Assembly (NCBI RefSeq): GCF_014207135.1
Contig: NZ_JACHCC010000007.1
Location: 186,001 to 250,000, forward strand
Direction of reading: 5' to 3'
DNA length: 64,000 nt
DNA from: Pedobacter cryoconitis
Lineage (GTDB): Bacteria > Bacteroidota > Bacteroidia > Sphingobacteriales > Sphingobacteriaceae
Both the position numbers and the translations under genes were made by a program. Positions 1-8,732 of the stretch are shown here, in pieces. Within the stretch, counting starts at the first letter, position 1. The number at the start of each line of letters is the position of its first letter. The notes below the pieces were generated by a model that was not told the origin of the DNA, did no database searches, and saw nothing but the letters and a program-made list of their open reading frames with translations.

Positions 1-587
1 CTGGTTAAATCTGGAACCGTGTTGTCCAGAGGAACACCGTCAATTACAAATAAAGGCTGATTGTTACCGAAGGAATTGTTACCTCGTAATACAATACGTG
101 CACTTGATCCTACAGCACCACCTGAGCCCGTTACTTGCACACCTGCTACTTTACCTGACAGTGAATTAATCACGTTTGGTTCGTTCGTCTTAGTTAAATC
201 TGCTCCGGAAACTTGTTGCGTAGCGTAACCCAGTGATTTCTTATTCCGACTGATACCCAGGGCAGTAACTACAACTTCTCCCAGCGTTTTTGAATCTGAA
301 GATAAGCTGACATTAATTACGTTTGAACCTGTAATATTTACGGATTGGCTGAGGTAGCCTATAGATGAGAAATCCAGTGTTCTTGCCGTTGAATTTACTT
401 TAATCGAGTATTTACCACGGGCGTCTGTCTGCCCACCCCCCTGGCCACCTTTGATTCTTACACTGACGCCTGGGATAGGTATCCCATCGTCCTTTCCTGT
501 TACTGTACCAGTTATTGTTCTGTCTTGTGCCATTGCAGACGCTGCAATATACACGAGTAAGAATAAACTCAGTATAAGTTTTTTCAT
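1..587 (-). CDS. SusC/RagA-type TonB-linked outer-membrane receptor, N-terminal part (runs off the window)
   Basis: Read on the minus strand from an ATG at 585-587, the frame stays open to the window edge (about 195 codons). It begins with a signal peptide (MKKLILSLFLLVYIAASAMAQ), followed by a carboxypeptidase-regulatory-like beta-sandwich (about residues 22-100, with GTVTGKDDGIPIPGVSV). Next comes the linker VVVTALGISRNKKSLGYA and the start of the TonB plug (VINSLSGKVAGVQVTGSGG, then FVIDGVPLDN). This order is diagnostic of SusC/RagA receptors, which import glycans or peptides across the outer membrane, normally with a SusD lipoprotein encoded just downstream. That partner would lie outside the window, so the substrate cannot be told. 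The 254 bp between this gene and the divergent gene at 842 must hold both promoters. A site read on the minus strand as TA-N3-TTTG (654-662) is a weak -7 candidate. Confidence 0.93.
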   Translation of the reverse strand, partial: MKKLILSLFLLVYIAASAMAQDRTITGTVTGKDDGIPIPGVSVRIKGGQGGGQTDARGKYSIKVNSTARTLDFSSIGYLSQSVNITGSNVINVSLSSDSKTLGEVVVTALGISRNKKSLGYATQQVSGADLTKTNEPNVINSLSGKVAGVQVTGSGGAVGSSARIVLRGNNSFGNNQPLFVIDGVPLDNTVPDLT

Positions 588-841
588 AAAAAATTAGTTT
601 AGGTTAATAGATTGATTTGTATTTTAATAATAAGTGAAGTTAATAAAACAAAACAAAGGATAAAATTTATTTTAAATAATTTACCTTATGTAATAGTTTG
701 GATATAAAGGAAATAATGCCTTAATAATATTAACAGGTGTCTTTTTTCTGCATTCAGTTTTTATTTCTTTCTGATGATTTTAGCTTAAAAGAATATTGAT
801 ATATTGGCCTCAGCTTATTTTAAAAGACATTCACAGAATTC

Positions 842-1669
842 ATGTATAAAAAATATAAAGTATTAATCTTCGCAGCAGCAGTTGTATTCAGTGCCTGCCA
901 GAACAAAAAAGAAGTAACCAGTAACAATGTTGTTTCAACAGACTCTGCAAAAGTCCTTCCGCCAAAAAATCTGACCTATAAAGTTGTGGGTACATTACCC
1001 CATGATACTGCTGCCTATACCGAAGGTTTTGAGCTAAACGGGGGGAAGTTATATGAGGGTACAGGTACACTTGAAAACTCATTTATCTCCATTGCAGCTA
1101 TGAATTCAGGAAAAGTCCTCCAGAAGTTTCCCCTTAAGGATAAAAGTATGTATGGAGAGGGGATCACGATATTAAATAACCAGCTTTTTCAACTGACCTA
1201 TCAGAATCATATAGCCAATGTATATGACCTGAAGGACCTGAGTAAGGTTGTCGGAACATTTAATTGGCCATACGAAGGATGGGGGATGACCAATGACGGG
1301 AAAAACCTTTATGTCAGTGTCGGAAGTTCTATTATCTACAAAATAGACCCTAAATCTTTTGCTGTAGTTGGTCAGATTCAGGTGACCGACAATTTAGGTA
1401 CAGTTGATCAGTTGAATGAACTGGAATACGTTGATGGATTTATCTATGTCAACCAGTGGCAGACGACCAAGATCCTGAAAGTAGACGCGGGCACCGGTCA
1501 GGTTGTTGGAACTATTGACTGTTTCGGCCTGCTATCCAGTTATGCACCCGATTATACACCGAAATCAAGTGATAGTGTCCTGAACGGAATTGCCTGGGAT
1601 AAATCGCAGCAATTATTATATGTTACAGGTAAAAACTGGCCCTTGATTTTCAAACTGAAGTTAGATTAA
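842..1669 (+). CDS. Glutaminyl-peptide cyclotransferase (plant-type QC, beta-propeller), lipoprotein
   Basis: The 275-residue protein starts with a lipoprotein signal ending in the lipobox FSAC (Cys19), so the mature protein should be lipid-anchored and extracytoplasmic. The body matches the glutamine cyclotransferase family of plant/bacterial type (Glu_cyclase_2). Recognisable segments are DTAAYTEGFELNGGKLYEGTG near residue 56, then YGEGITILNNQLFQLTYQ, YEGWGMTNDGKNLYVS, LNELEYVDGFIYVNQWQT, and near the end LNGIAWDKSQQLLYVTGKNWP. These are the blades of a five-bladed propeller. The enzyme converts N-terminal glutamine of peptides to pyroglutamate with release of ammonia. The MFS gene follows 8 bp downstream and is probably co-transcribed. 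The family call is confident; the peptide substrates are unknown. Confidence 0.9.
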   Translation: MYKKYKVLIFAAAVVFSACQNKKEVTSNNVVSTDSAKVLPPKNLTYKVVGTLPHDTAAYTEGFELNGGKLYEGTGTLENSFISIAAMNSGKVLQKFPLKDKSMYGEGITILNNQLFQLTYQNHIANVYDLKDLSKVVGTFNWPYEGWGMTNDGKNLYVSVGSSIIYKIDPKSFAVVGQIQVTDNLGTVDQLNELEYVDGFIYVNQWQTTKILKVDAGTGQVVGTIDCFGLLSSYAPDYTPKSSDSVLNGIAWDKSQQLLYVTGKNWPLIFKLKLD

Positions 1670-1677
1670 CCTTTAAG

Positions 1678-2913
1678 ATGAATATCAGTACTTTTAATGC
1701 CTTTAAAAGTCGTAACTACCGGTTGTATTTCAGTGGTCAGTCGATTTCACTGATCGGAACCTGGATGCAAAAGACTGCGGTAAGCTGGGTAGTTTATTCA
1801 GAGACGCATTCCAAATTCATGCTGGGGCTCACACTTTTTGCAAGTATGTTCCCTTCTTTTATCTTTTCGTTTCTCGGAGGAGTAGCGTCTGACAGGTACA
1901 ACCGTTATAAATTATTGCTCATCACACAGTTCGCTTCTATGGGGCAGGCGATACTGATGACTGCCCTGATATTTTTTAAACATTATTCTGTCTGGGAAAT
2001 CATTGCACTGAGCGCGTTGCTCGGTTTAATTAATGCTTTCGATGTTCCGGCCAGACAATCTCTGGTTTATGAGATGGTTGATGACAAAGCCGATTTACCT
2101 AATGCACTGGCCCTGAATTCTTCGATGGTTAACCTTTCCAGACTCATTGGGCCAGGGATCGCCGGAATTGCTTTAGAGAAATTCGGCGAGGATATCTGTT
2201 TCGGTTTAAATGCAGTCAGCTTTATTGCGGTTATTGGTTCACTGCTGATGATGAAATTGCCGGTATATCTTGAAAAACCCAGGACCAAAAATGTTTTCGG
2301 AGAACTTAAAGAAGGGTTTCAATATATCAGGCGGACCCCTTCTATTGCATTTGTACTGATTATGCTGGCTTTGATTAGTTTGCTGGTTTTACCGTTCAGT
2401 ACTTTGATCCCGGTTTATGCGAAAGATATTTTTAAAGGCACAGCTTCTACTTTTGGGGTCATAGACAGTGTAATTGGTCTGGGTGCCTTTTGCGGAGCAA
2501 TTTTTCTGGCCTCTTTAAAACCGGGAAGAAACCTGCGGAAAATTCTGGCCATCAATACAATTATATTCGGTATCGGGCTGGTCGCTTTTTCTCACAGTAC
2601 CTATTATCCTATTGCGCTTGTTTTTGCAACGGTATCAGGATTTGGTATGATGTCACAGATCACCATCAGTAATACCTTAATTCAGACAACAGTAGATCCG
2701 GATATGCGGGGGAGGGTTATCAGTTTTTATGCAATGGCATTTTTTGGGATGCAGCCTCTGGGTGGTCTATTGATAGGTACCTTATCCCAATGGATCGGTA
2801 CACCAGATACTGTACTGGCACAGGGGATTATCACTTTAATTATTGGTTTTTCACTATATCGTTTTCTCCGGCTGAATGAAGCTAAAAAACTAAAGGCAGT
2901 ACAGGAAGTCTAA
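1678..2913 (+). CDS. MFS transporter, EntS/MFS_3-like exporter
   Basis: The 411-residue protein has the N-terminal pattern of the MFS_3 (enterobactin-exporter-like) family: FKSRNYRLYFSGQSISLIGTWMQ, then FLGGVASDRYNRYKLLL, the cytoplasmic loop 2-3 signature with Arg/Lys. About twelve hydrophobic segments are visible. NALALNSSMVNLSRLIGPGIAG in helix 5 is typical of this family, as is the central cytoplasmic loop (KNVFGELKEGFQYIRRTPSI). It should be an inner-membrane proton-driven exporter of a small molecule; the substrate cannot be inferred. It sits 8 bp after the glutamine cyclotransferase gene. Its last codons form the left arm of a strong terminator hairpin shared with the convergent ABC ATPase gene. 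Confidence 0.88.
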   Translation: MNISTFNAFKSRNYRLYFSGQSISLIGTWMQKTAVSWVVYSETHSKFMLGLTLFASMFPSFIFSFLGGVASDRYNRYKLLLITQFASMGQAILMTALIFFKHYSVWEIIALSALLGLINAFDVPARQSLVYEMVDDKADLPNALALNSSMVNLSRLIGPGIAGIALEKFGEDICFGLNAVSFIAVIGSLLMMKLPVYLEKPRTKNVFGELKEGFQYIRRTPSIAFVLIMLALISLLVLPFSTLIPVYAKDIFKGTASTFGVIDSVIGLGAFCGAIFLASLKPGRNLRKILAINTIIFGIGLVAFSHSTYYPIALVFATVSGFGMMSQITISNTLIQTTVDPDMRGRVISFYAMAFFGMQPLGGLLIGTLSQWIGTPDTVLAQGIITLIIGFSLYRFLRLNEAKKLKAVQEV

Positions 2914-2928
2914 ATTCCTGTACTGCCT
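2894..2928. terminator. Convergent terminator hairpin overlapping the MFS stop codon
   Basis: A perfect 14-bp inverted repeat (arms 2894-2907 and 2915-2928, 7-nt loop) lies between two convergent genes. Its left arm is made of the last codons of the MFS gene and the loop contains the TAA stop. Neither side has a long T-tract, so termination strength is uncertain, but the position fits a bidirectional terminator. Confidence 0.7.
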
Positions 2929-2934
2929 GATCAG

Positions 2935-3633
2935 TTAAATAGTTTCGAGATATAATTTTTGCAGATCATGGGCAGAAATATCTTTGGCATCCAGTGTATG
3001 TATTAAGCTGCCCTGGCGCATGATCCCAATTCTTGTACCCACATTTACAGCATTAAAGATATCATGCGTAGCCATGAAAACAGTTCTGCCAGCTGCAGAA
3101 AGCTGTCTGACCAGTTCACTGAACTCATGAGTGGCGCTCGGATCGAGCCCGCTGGTTGGCTCATCCATTAAAATTACCTCTGCATTTTTTGCTACGGCGA
3201 TGGCTATGCCTACTTTCTGGCGCATACCTTTACTGTAATTTCCCACCCGCTTGTGAAATGCCGCTGTCTGTAGCCCTGCCTGAAGCAGAAAATTTTCCAG
3301 CTCTTCTTTTTTATACTTAAATCCCGCGATCCGGCTAAAAAAATCAAGATTTTCAAGACTGGTCAGATTAGCATATAACATGACGATTTCGGGAATATAA
3401 GCCAGGAATTTCTTCGTGGTCGTATGATCAGGCGAAACCAGTACACCATTGACTAATGCCTTTCCCGAAGTAGCACCGGTAAAACCCAGGAACAGATTAA
3501 TAGTTGTCGTTTTACCTGCACCGTTCTGTCCCAGAAGGCAAAATACTTCGCCTGGTTCAATACTAAGGTTCAGGTGATCAAGAGCTACCTGATCGCCATA
3601 TTTTTTAGTCAGTTCTATTGCTTGTAACATCAT
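2935..3633 (-). CDS. ABC transporter ATP-binding protein of the ABC-2/TonB-receptor operon
   Basis: The 232-residue protein is a complete nucleotide-binding domain: Walker A GQNGAGKTTT near residue 35, signature YSKGMRQKVGIA, Walker B VILMDEPTSGLDP, and the H-loop ATHD. The closest type is the CcmA/drug-export class that pairs with separate ABC-2 permeases. It is the last gene of a four-gene minus-strand operon (permease, permease, TonB receptor, ATPase), with 5 bp to the receptor gene. It most likely powers the two ABC-2 permeases at 5795-8653. Because the operon diverges from lanthipeptide biosynthesis genes, a LanFEG-like self-protection or export role is plausible. That role is inference; the ATPase identity is firm. 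Confidence 0.9.
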   Translation of the reverse strand: MMLQAIELTKKYGDQVALDHLNLSIEPGEVFCLLGQNGAGKTTTINLFLGFTGATSGKALVNGVLVSPDHTTTKKFLAYIPEIVMLYANLTSLENLDFFSRIAGFKYKKEELENFLLQAGLQTAAFHKRVGNYSKGMRQKVGIAIAVAKNAEVILMDEPTSGLDPSATHEFSELVRQLSAAGRTVFMATHDIFNAVNVGTRIGIMRQGSLIHTLDAKDISAHDLQKLYLETI

Positions 3634-3638
3634 ATGGA

Positions 3639-5798
3639 TTAAAACTTAATTCCTATAGAAACTTTTACATTAAAAGGGTCGCCATCGATATAATAGAAAT
3701 TGCGGCCTTCATAAGGATAACCTGTAATAATATCTCCTGAGGACATATAACGTTTACCTGTTAAGTTATCCGCGATCAGCCTGAGGAAATATTTGTTTTG
3801 AACATAACTTATTCCGGCATCAAACTTTGTGAAGTCGGGGATGTACTCTCCTTTTTCGGAAGTACTTCGTTTAATCAGAGTCATCTGACCAACACTCAGG
3901 TTTAACCTGGCTTTATTTCTTAACAAAAATCCATATTGTATCCAGGTATTGAAAAGCTGTTGCGGAGTCTGTGGCATTTCCTTGCCCAGCTGATCCGGAT
4001 CAATGTCTTTAGTGATTGTCGCTTTGACATAGGTGTAGTTTGCAGATATAGATAGGTTATCCGTAATATTTCCTAATATATCTGCCTCAATTCCATTACT
4101 GGTTACCTGACCAATTTGTTTGAGGTAACCTTCATTGACCATATCAGCAACCAGTACATTGGTTTTAACTGTATGGAAGCCATTCACAGTCGTCAGTAAA
4201 CGGGAGTTAAACCATTTTCTTTTGATACCCAGTTCCAGGTCATTTCCTCTTTGCGGATCTACCGGAGCTGCTCCAGTTACCTCTCCGGTATTAGCTACAA
4301 TTGCTTTTTGGCCACTCTGAGGAACAAAAGACTGGTCATATAAAAAGAAAACAGAAGTGGCTGTATCCACCAGGTAAGTCAGTGCGGCACGTGGTGAAAG
4401 TGCTTTCTGGCTATAGTTACTTGTTTTGGTTATCCCTTTGGCATTGGTGGTCGCCTTTTCGTTTGTATACCAGGAATATCTTGCACCCAGGGTTAGTGAT
4501 AGTTTATTCAGTAACTGGACGTTGTCATAAACAAAAGCCGATTTCAGAAAAGTATTATTGTTGATCCTGGTCAGGCGTGTGGTCTGACGGACCTGTTCTG
4601 GATTTACCGCATTAACCGGGTTGAACTGATTGTAAGGGAATTCAATTTTTCCATTGTTCAACGATAGAGAATCCCTGCTATTGGTGTAATCTGCACCCAA
4701 AAGTAACTGATGTTTCACGAAGCCGGTTTTGAAATTACCGTTGGCAAATAACTGCGAAGAGAAGGTTTGGCCTGCACCTCTGGCTAAACTGGCCCGGCGT
4801 CTGGTATTTCCGCTGGCATCAAAATTAACAAGGCTGCCTTTAGAGGTCATATTCCAGTTCGAATATGGAGAAGACAGGTAGGACGATTGTGAAGTCAGCT
4901 GCCAGTTTTTATTGAATTTATGTACAGCGTAAATCCGGCCTGTTTCATTCTGTGTAAAACTTGTAGGTAAACCATAGGCTGAGCTGTAATTTGTACTGAT
5001 TGGTCCTTTCAGCATGTCTGCTTCGCTACGTACTTTAACTATGGCCGAACCATTCTCAGTTTCTCCTCTGACCAGGTTGTATTCTGCCAGGACAAAAGTA
5101 TTGGGACTAAAATTATATTGTAATACCGGTGCGGCTACATACTTATTTGTACGTAAATCATTGAGATAAGAATCCCTGTGCTGATAGGCGATGTTAAAAC
5201 GATAGGAAAATCCTTTTTTCCTGACAGCCGAACCTATATCTGCTGCAATACGATACAGATTAAAACTTCCTGCGGTCTGTACCACATTCAATAATTTCTG
5301 CCCGGGAGTTTTGGTGACAATATTTACTGATCCGCCAGGTTCTCCGAAAGCGTTGAGAAAACCAGCGGGGCCCTTTACAAATTCTATATTTTCAATCAGC
5401 GCTTCATCATCTATAGATGCGCCATAATTAAACCGGCGGGACATGCCGTTCAGGGTAGTATAAGCGTTGAATCCACGGATCTGCACAGCTGCTGAATTAT
5501 CAAATGGCGTACTGTTATAACCGAAATAGATACCACTGGCATTTCTTGCGGCATCTTTTAATTCCAGGACACCTTGCTGCTGTAACAAGCCGGCCGAAAC
5601 GCTGATGATGTTTTGGGGTAACAGGAGTAGGGGCTGCTGCAATTTTAAGGTATTAGACAGCGTATCGGCTTTAATCTTAACGATCTTTTTATGAATGACG
5701 TTGACCTGGTTTAATTTTTTGACAGGGGCTTCCTGGGCAGAGGTGAACAGCGGACTGGCAAGGCAGACCAGGCATAGTAAGTAAAAGTGTTGTTTCAT
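3639..5798 (-). CDS. TonB-dependent receptor, siderophore type
   Basis: The 719-residue protein has a signal peptide (cleavage likely after FTSAQ), a short linker, a plug domain (about residues 55-170), and a 22-strand-type barrel ending in a terminal aromatic-rich strand that closes with KVSIGIKF. Plug landmarks are LKDAARNASGIYFGYN, VQIRGFNAYTTLNGM and IEFVKGPAGFLNAFGEPGG followed by VNIVTKTP. These match the siderophore-receptor subfamily (FhuA/FpvA-like) rather than SusC. It lacks the carboxypeptidase-like N-terminal domain common in Bacteroidota. The gene overlaps the upstream permease gene by 4 bp, so it is translationally coupled into the ABC operon, and it lies next to the lanthipeptide biosynthesis genes. 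It may take up a metal chelate or pass the peptide product across the outer membrane; the substrate is unproven. Confidence 0.88.
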   Translation of the reverse strand: MKQHFYLLCLVCLASPLFTSAQEAPVKKLNQVNVIHKKIVKIKADTLSNTLKLQQPLLLLPQNIISVSAGLLQQQGVLELKDAARNASGIYFGYNSTPFDNSAAVQIRGFNAYTTLNGMSRRFNYGASIDDEALIENIEFVKGPAGFLNAFGEPGGSVNIVTKTPGQKLLNVVQTAGSFNLYRIAADIGSAVRKKGFSYRFNIAYQHRDSYLNDLRTNKYVAAPVLQYNFSPNTFVLAEYNLVRGETENGSAIVKVRSEADMLKGPISTNYSSAYGLPTSFTQNETGRIYAVHKFNKNWQLTSQSSYLSSPYSNWNMTSKGSLVNFDASGNTRRRASLARGAGQTFSSQLFANGNFKTGFVKHQLLLGADYTNSRDSLSLNNGKIEFPYNQFNPVNAVNPEQVRQTTRLTRINNNTFLKSAFVYDNVQLLNKLSLTLGARYSWYTNEKATTNAKGITKTSNYSQKALSPRAALTYLVDTATSVFFLYDQSFVPQSGQKAIVANTGEVTGAAPVDPQRGNDLELGIKRKWFNSRLLTTVNGFHTVKTNVLVADMVNEGYLKQIGQVTSNGIEADILGNITDNLSISANYTYVKATITKDIDPDQLGKEMPQTPQQLFNTWIQYGFLLRNKARLNLSVGQMTLIKRSTSEKGEYIPDFTKFDAGISYVQNKYFLRLIADNLTGKRYMSSGDIITGYPYEGRNFYYIDGDPFNVKVSIGIKF

Positions 5799-7222
5799 GT
5801 GTTTCTATTTGTGCGTATGTAAGAGAGTATCAGGATAAGCAGAGTGGCCAGCCAGATAAATGAAGTGTTTTCCAATATCCGGGCTGGTCTTGCAGGATCC
5901 TGTGTGAACTGGAATACAGGTAGATTACTGACTTCCTGCCGGTTTAGCTTTTTATTATGCAGCAGATAATTATTCATGAGCTTCACCCATTTGTTCTGAA
6001 ATGCATTAACCTGTTGCTGGTAGTAGAGATAATCACTCAGGCCGGTTTGTGCTGTCGTATTGAGCAGTAACTGCATTTGTGCTACGGGATTGAATCTGGC
6101 CATCCGGTTGAGCCAGGTATTGTGTTGTTGAGCAGCCCGGTTATAAGCTGCAATGTTTTTATTCATCCTTCTGCCTAAAAGATCATAATAGGCTACAAAC
6201 CTGATATTTCCGTACTGTGCGGTATCACTCGTTTTCCGGAGATTCAGATATTGAGGATTATGCTGGTAAAAATGAGTTACTAATTGGGCTATTGGTATTT
6301 CCCAGGTATGGTTCATGGTTTCACGCTGAAGAGAGACTAACTCGGTTCTCATCGGCATAGGATATTTCAATGTCGCCATCTTGTTAATAAAGGCAGGGGA
6401 CAACAGGGTTAGCAGCAGCCAGACACCGATCAGGATCAGTGCATTGATTTGTGAAGACTTCCTGAACCGGATAACCAGCCAGCAGATGGAAAACCAGAAC
6501 AGCAGGTAAGAGTTAATGACAAAAAACCATAATAGTACGTCGGTTAATCCCAGGGAAATACCTGACGGTCGGATAAAGAAACCAATCAGACTAAGCAACC
6601 AGCTTATTGCGAAGACCAGTACCAGGCGAAAAAGAAGTTTATGCAATAAAATAGAATTTATCGTTCCGTTCTGTACAGCCAGCAGGCGATCGGTCTGTTG
6701 CTCCATCTCTTTAGAAAAGCAATCATAACTGAGTGCTACTATCAGCAATGGAAATAAATAGATCAGTACAAAAGAGAGATCAAAATTACCGGAAGCCAGT
6801 TTCTCCGGATTGGCAATTTCTGCATTTGGAGGTGTGAGTATATCCCTTTTGCTATTGATAATATCAAAATAAGGGAGTATATCCCTTTGTCCGATTGCCA
6901 TTACAGCAAGAGGCCCGGGAGGGTTACTGGCCGCTGGTGATGCCCGGTATTCTATAACTTGCGGCAGCCCTGCCTGACTGGCTAGTATTTTCCCTTTAGC
7001 AGTGCTGGTATCAGCCTGAAACCTGCTAAGCAGATCTTGTAAATGAGCCTGCTGATTTTGCGCAAGTGTATCCAGCCCTGTGAGTTGTCTCTCTACAAAT
7101 CGGTGCCCGTTATAGAGACTATAAAGTCCCATCACTAAAAAAAACAGCAGAATCAGTAGTTGGGCGGGCTGGCGGATAAATTGTCGCCATTCAAAACGGA
7201 AGATTAATTTTAATAACTCCAT
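5795..7222 (-). CDS. ABC-2 type permease (DUF3526-like), second copy
   Basis: The 475-residue integral membrane protein starts with a cytoplasmic amphipathic stretch (LIFRFEWRQFIRQP) and a first membrane helix. A roughly 100-residue extracytoplasmic loop follows, then five further helices starting at FDLSFVLIYLFPLLIVALSYD. A second large loop (YDLLGRRMNKNIAAYN) comes before the final helix. The two-loop ABC-2 layout resembles the DUF3526 permeases that occur as tandem pairs with an ABC ATPase. It is exactly as long as its upstream neighbour and shares the same layout, so the two are probably paralogues forming a heterodimer. The gene lies 3 bp after the first permease and overlaps the TonB receptor gene by 4 bp. 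The substrate is unknown; export of, or immunity to, the neighbouring lanthipeptide is an inference from context. Confidence 0.8.
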   Translation of the reverse strand: MELLKLIFRFEWRQFIRQPAQLLILLFFLVMGLYSLYNGHRFVERQLTGLDTLAQNQQAHLQDLLSRFQADTSTAKGKILASQAGLPQVIEYRASPAASNPPGPLAVMAIGQRDILPYFDIINSKRDILTPPNAEIANPEKLASGNFDLSFVLIYLFPLLIVALSYDCFSKEMEQQTDRLLAVQNGTINSILLHKLLFRLVLVFAISWLLSLIGFFIRPSGISLGLTDVLLWFFVINSYLLFWFSICWLVIRFRKSSQINALILIGVWLLLTLLSPAFINKMATLKYPMPMRTELVSLQRETMNHTWEIPIAQLVTHFYQHNPQYLNLRKTSDTAQYGNIRFVAYYDLLGRRMNKNIAAYNRAAQQHNTWLNRMARFNPVAQMQLLLNTTAQTGLSDYLYYQQQVNAFQNKWVKLMNNYLLHNKKLNRQEVSNLPVFQFTQDPARPARILENTSFIWLATLLILILSYIRTNRNT

Positions 7223-7225
7223 AAT

Positions 7226-8653
7226 TTATAAAAGGGAGGATTTCGTGACAGATTGTAAAACGATGGATAATAGTAACAGCCAGCTGCATATGGAGAGTAT
7301 TGCAATAAGCTGTAAACCCAGAACATGAGATAGCGGCGGCAGCTGGTATTGAAAGTCTTTAAGCTGACTGAAAAATTCAGGCCCTGGCGTGTAAGCTTCA
7401 CCTGAACTGACCGGATGACTGGCCAGTTCAAGATTTAAATGGCGGATCAGGTCATTGCGGTAGCTTTTAGCTTGCAGGAAAAATGTCTGATGATGATAGA
7501 AATCTGTTCCCGACATGGCCATAGAAAGCCGTTTCAGACTCATATAAGGATTAGCAAAACCAGCCATCCCTAGCAAAGATTGTTGCTGGTCAAAGGTCTT
7601 TTTTAACCGGGCGTAGTGGTGATCAAATACCTTATCCTGGTAATCCTCATTATATTGAAGAATCAATCCATCGGCATTGACGGGTAACTGTTCAGGCTTG
7701 TCAGTTTGGTACTTGAGCAGTAATCCTTTCATATACCTTTCGCCACGGTCCTGATAAGGATCATTACCATGAATACCTTTTAAAAAACCTTGCTTAACAG
7801 CCTCGTTAAAAGAGCTGCGGGAGAGTAGGGGATAACGCTGATCGACGACGCTGGTGGCTATTTTTGGTAACAGGATACTGCCAAGCAGCCAGATACCAAG
7901 AACAATCAGTACAGCAGTTCTAGAAGTACTGCTTAATGCGGATACGATCACCCCAGTGATAATGACCAGTAAATAAAACAATAGATAACTCACAAAAATG
8001 AGCAGGAACCGTCCCCATAATTCAGTACCCGGAGGCGAAAAAAGCAGTACGAAAAACAGGATGATAAAAACCGGGACCACAAGCAGGAGAACTAAAAGGT
8101 AATTTGACCACACTTTTCCCCAGGCTAAACGGCTGGGTTTTATACCCTGAGCCAGTAACATTTTATAGGTGCCCGATTCTTTCTCAAAGGTCAATGCAGA
8201 AGAACTCAGGAATAGGAGTAATAAAGGGATGAGTAATTGCATGATCAGGGCAAGTGTAAACTGACCAAAGCGCATCAAGGCATCATTTCGTTCAGCATTG
8301 CTATAATCCACTTCGTGCTGTACATGAGCTTCTACACGATAGGTTGTACCAGAGTAGTCATTTAATCCGGGATCAAAAGCAACCAGCAGATTTAGCGGTT
8401 TAAAAAGGTAAGTGCCAAAATGAGCTGCCTCATGCGGACCATTGTGCTGTTTTATCCATTGCTGGCGGAATTTGTGCTGTGCATGCTCCTGGTTCTGTTG
8501 GTCCCGCTGATATTGGAAAACAGTTAAAAGTCCACAGGCTATAAACAGAGTATAAATAATGATAGCCAGGGTGCTCATTATTTTATCACGGTAAGCCAAC
8601 CTGAATTCTTTCCAGATCAAAGTGCGTAAAGGAGTATATAAAGGGATTGACAT
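7226..8653 (-). CDS. ABC-2 type permease (DUF3526-like), first copy
   Basis: This 475-residue membrane protein opens the minus-strand transport operon. It shows the entry motif LIWKEFRLAYRDKIM, helix 1, and a long external loop containing HGPHEAAHFGTYLFKPLNLL. Helices follow around LALIMQLLIPLLLLFLSSSAL, then the cytoplasmic TFEKESGTYKMLLAQGIKPS segment that contacts the ATPase in ABC-2 exporters. Several more helices and a second large loop come before the C-terminal helix. The HGPHEAAHFGTYLFKP segment recurs in DUF3526 permeases. It diverges from the peptidase-exporter gene across a 79-bp gap containing two copies of a candidate operator (8668-8715). It probably pairs with the 5795-7222 permease and the ATPase at 2935. 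The substrate is not known. Confidence 0.82.
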   Translation of the reverse strand: MSIPLYTPLRTLIWKEFRLAYRDKIMSTLAIIIYTLFIACGLLTVFQYQRDQQNQEHAQHKFRQQWIKQHNGPHEAAHFGTYLFKPLNLLVAFDPGLNDYSGTTYRVEAHVQHEVDYSNAERNDALMRFGQFTLALIMQLLIPLLLLFLSSSALTFEKESGTYKMLLAQGIKPSRLAWGKVWSNYLLVLLLVVPVFIILFFVLLFSPPGTELWGRFLLIFVSYLLFYLLVIITGVIVSALSSTSRTAVLIVLGIWLLGSILLPKIATSVVDQRYPLLSRSSFNEAVKQGFLKGIHGNDPYQDRGERYMKGLLLKYQTDKPEQLPVNADGLILQYNEDYQDKVFDHHYARLKKTFDQQQSLLGMAGFANPYMSLKRLSMAMSGTDFYHHQTFFLQAKSYRNDLIRHLNLELASHPVSSGEAYTPGPEFFSQLKDFQYQLPPLSHVLGLQLIAILSICSWLLLLSIVLQSVTKSSLL

Positions 8654-8667
8654 TTAATAATTTTTAA

Positions 8668-8715
8668 TTGCATCAAAGTTGCATTATATTTATAATATTT
8701 GCAACAGTGTTGTAT
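8668..8715. promoter_or_regulatory. Two copies of a 17-bp palindromic operator in the divergent transporter promoter
   Basis: Two imperfect copies of TTGCAAC-N3-GTTGCAA lie between the divergent permease and exporter genes. Copy A is TTGCATCAAAGTTGCAT (8668-8684) and copy B is TTGCAACAGTGTTGTAT (8699-8715). Copy B begins inside the TTTG of a -7-like element (TA-N3-TTTG, 8693-8701). The TTG of copy A at 8668-8670 sits 22 bp upstream of it, the usual place for a -33 element. A perfect copy precedes the precursor gene at 16843-16859. Binding by a dimeric regulator is inferred; no regulator gene is in the locus. Confidence 0.65.
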
Positions 8716-8732
8716 TTAAGAGTCGTCTGTCC

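Noticed and set aside
8679-8732. Upstream start of the C39 exporter adding 18 residues
   Set aside because: The extra residues match nothing, and the segment covers operator copy B and the -7-like element; the ATG at 8733 gives the usual short lead to the peptidase.
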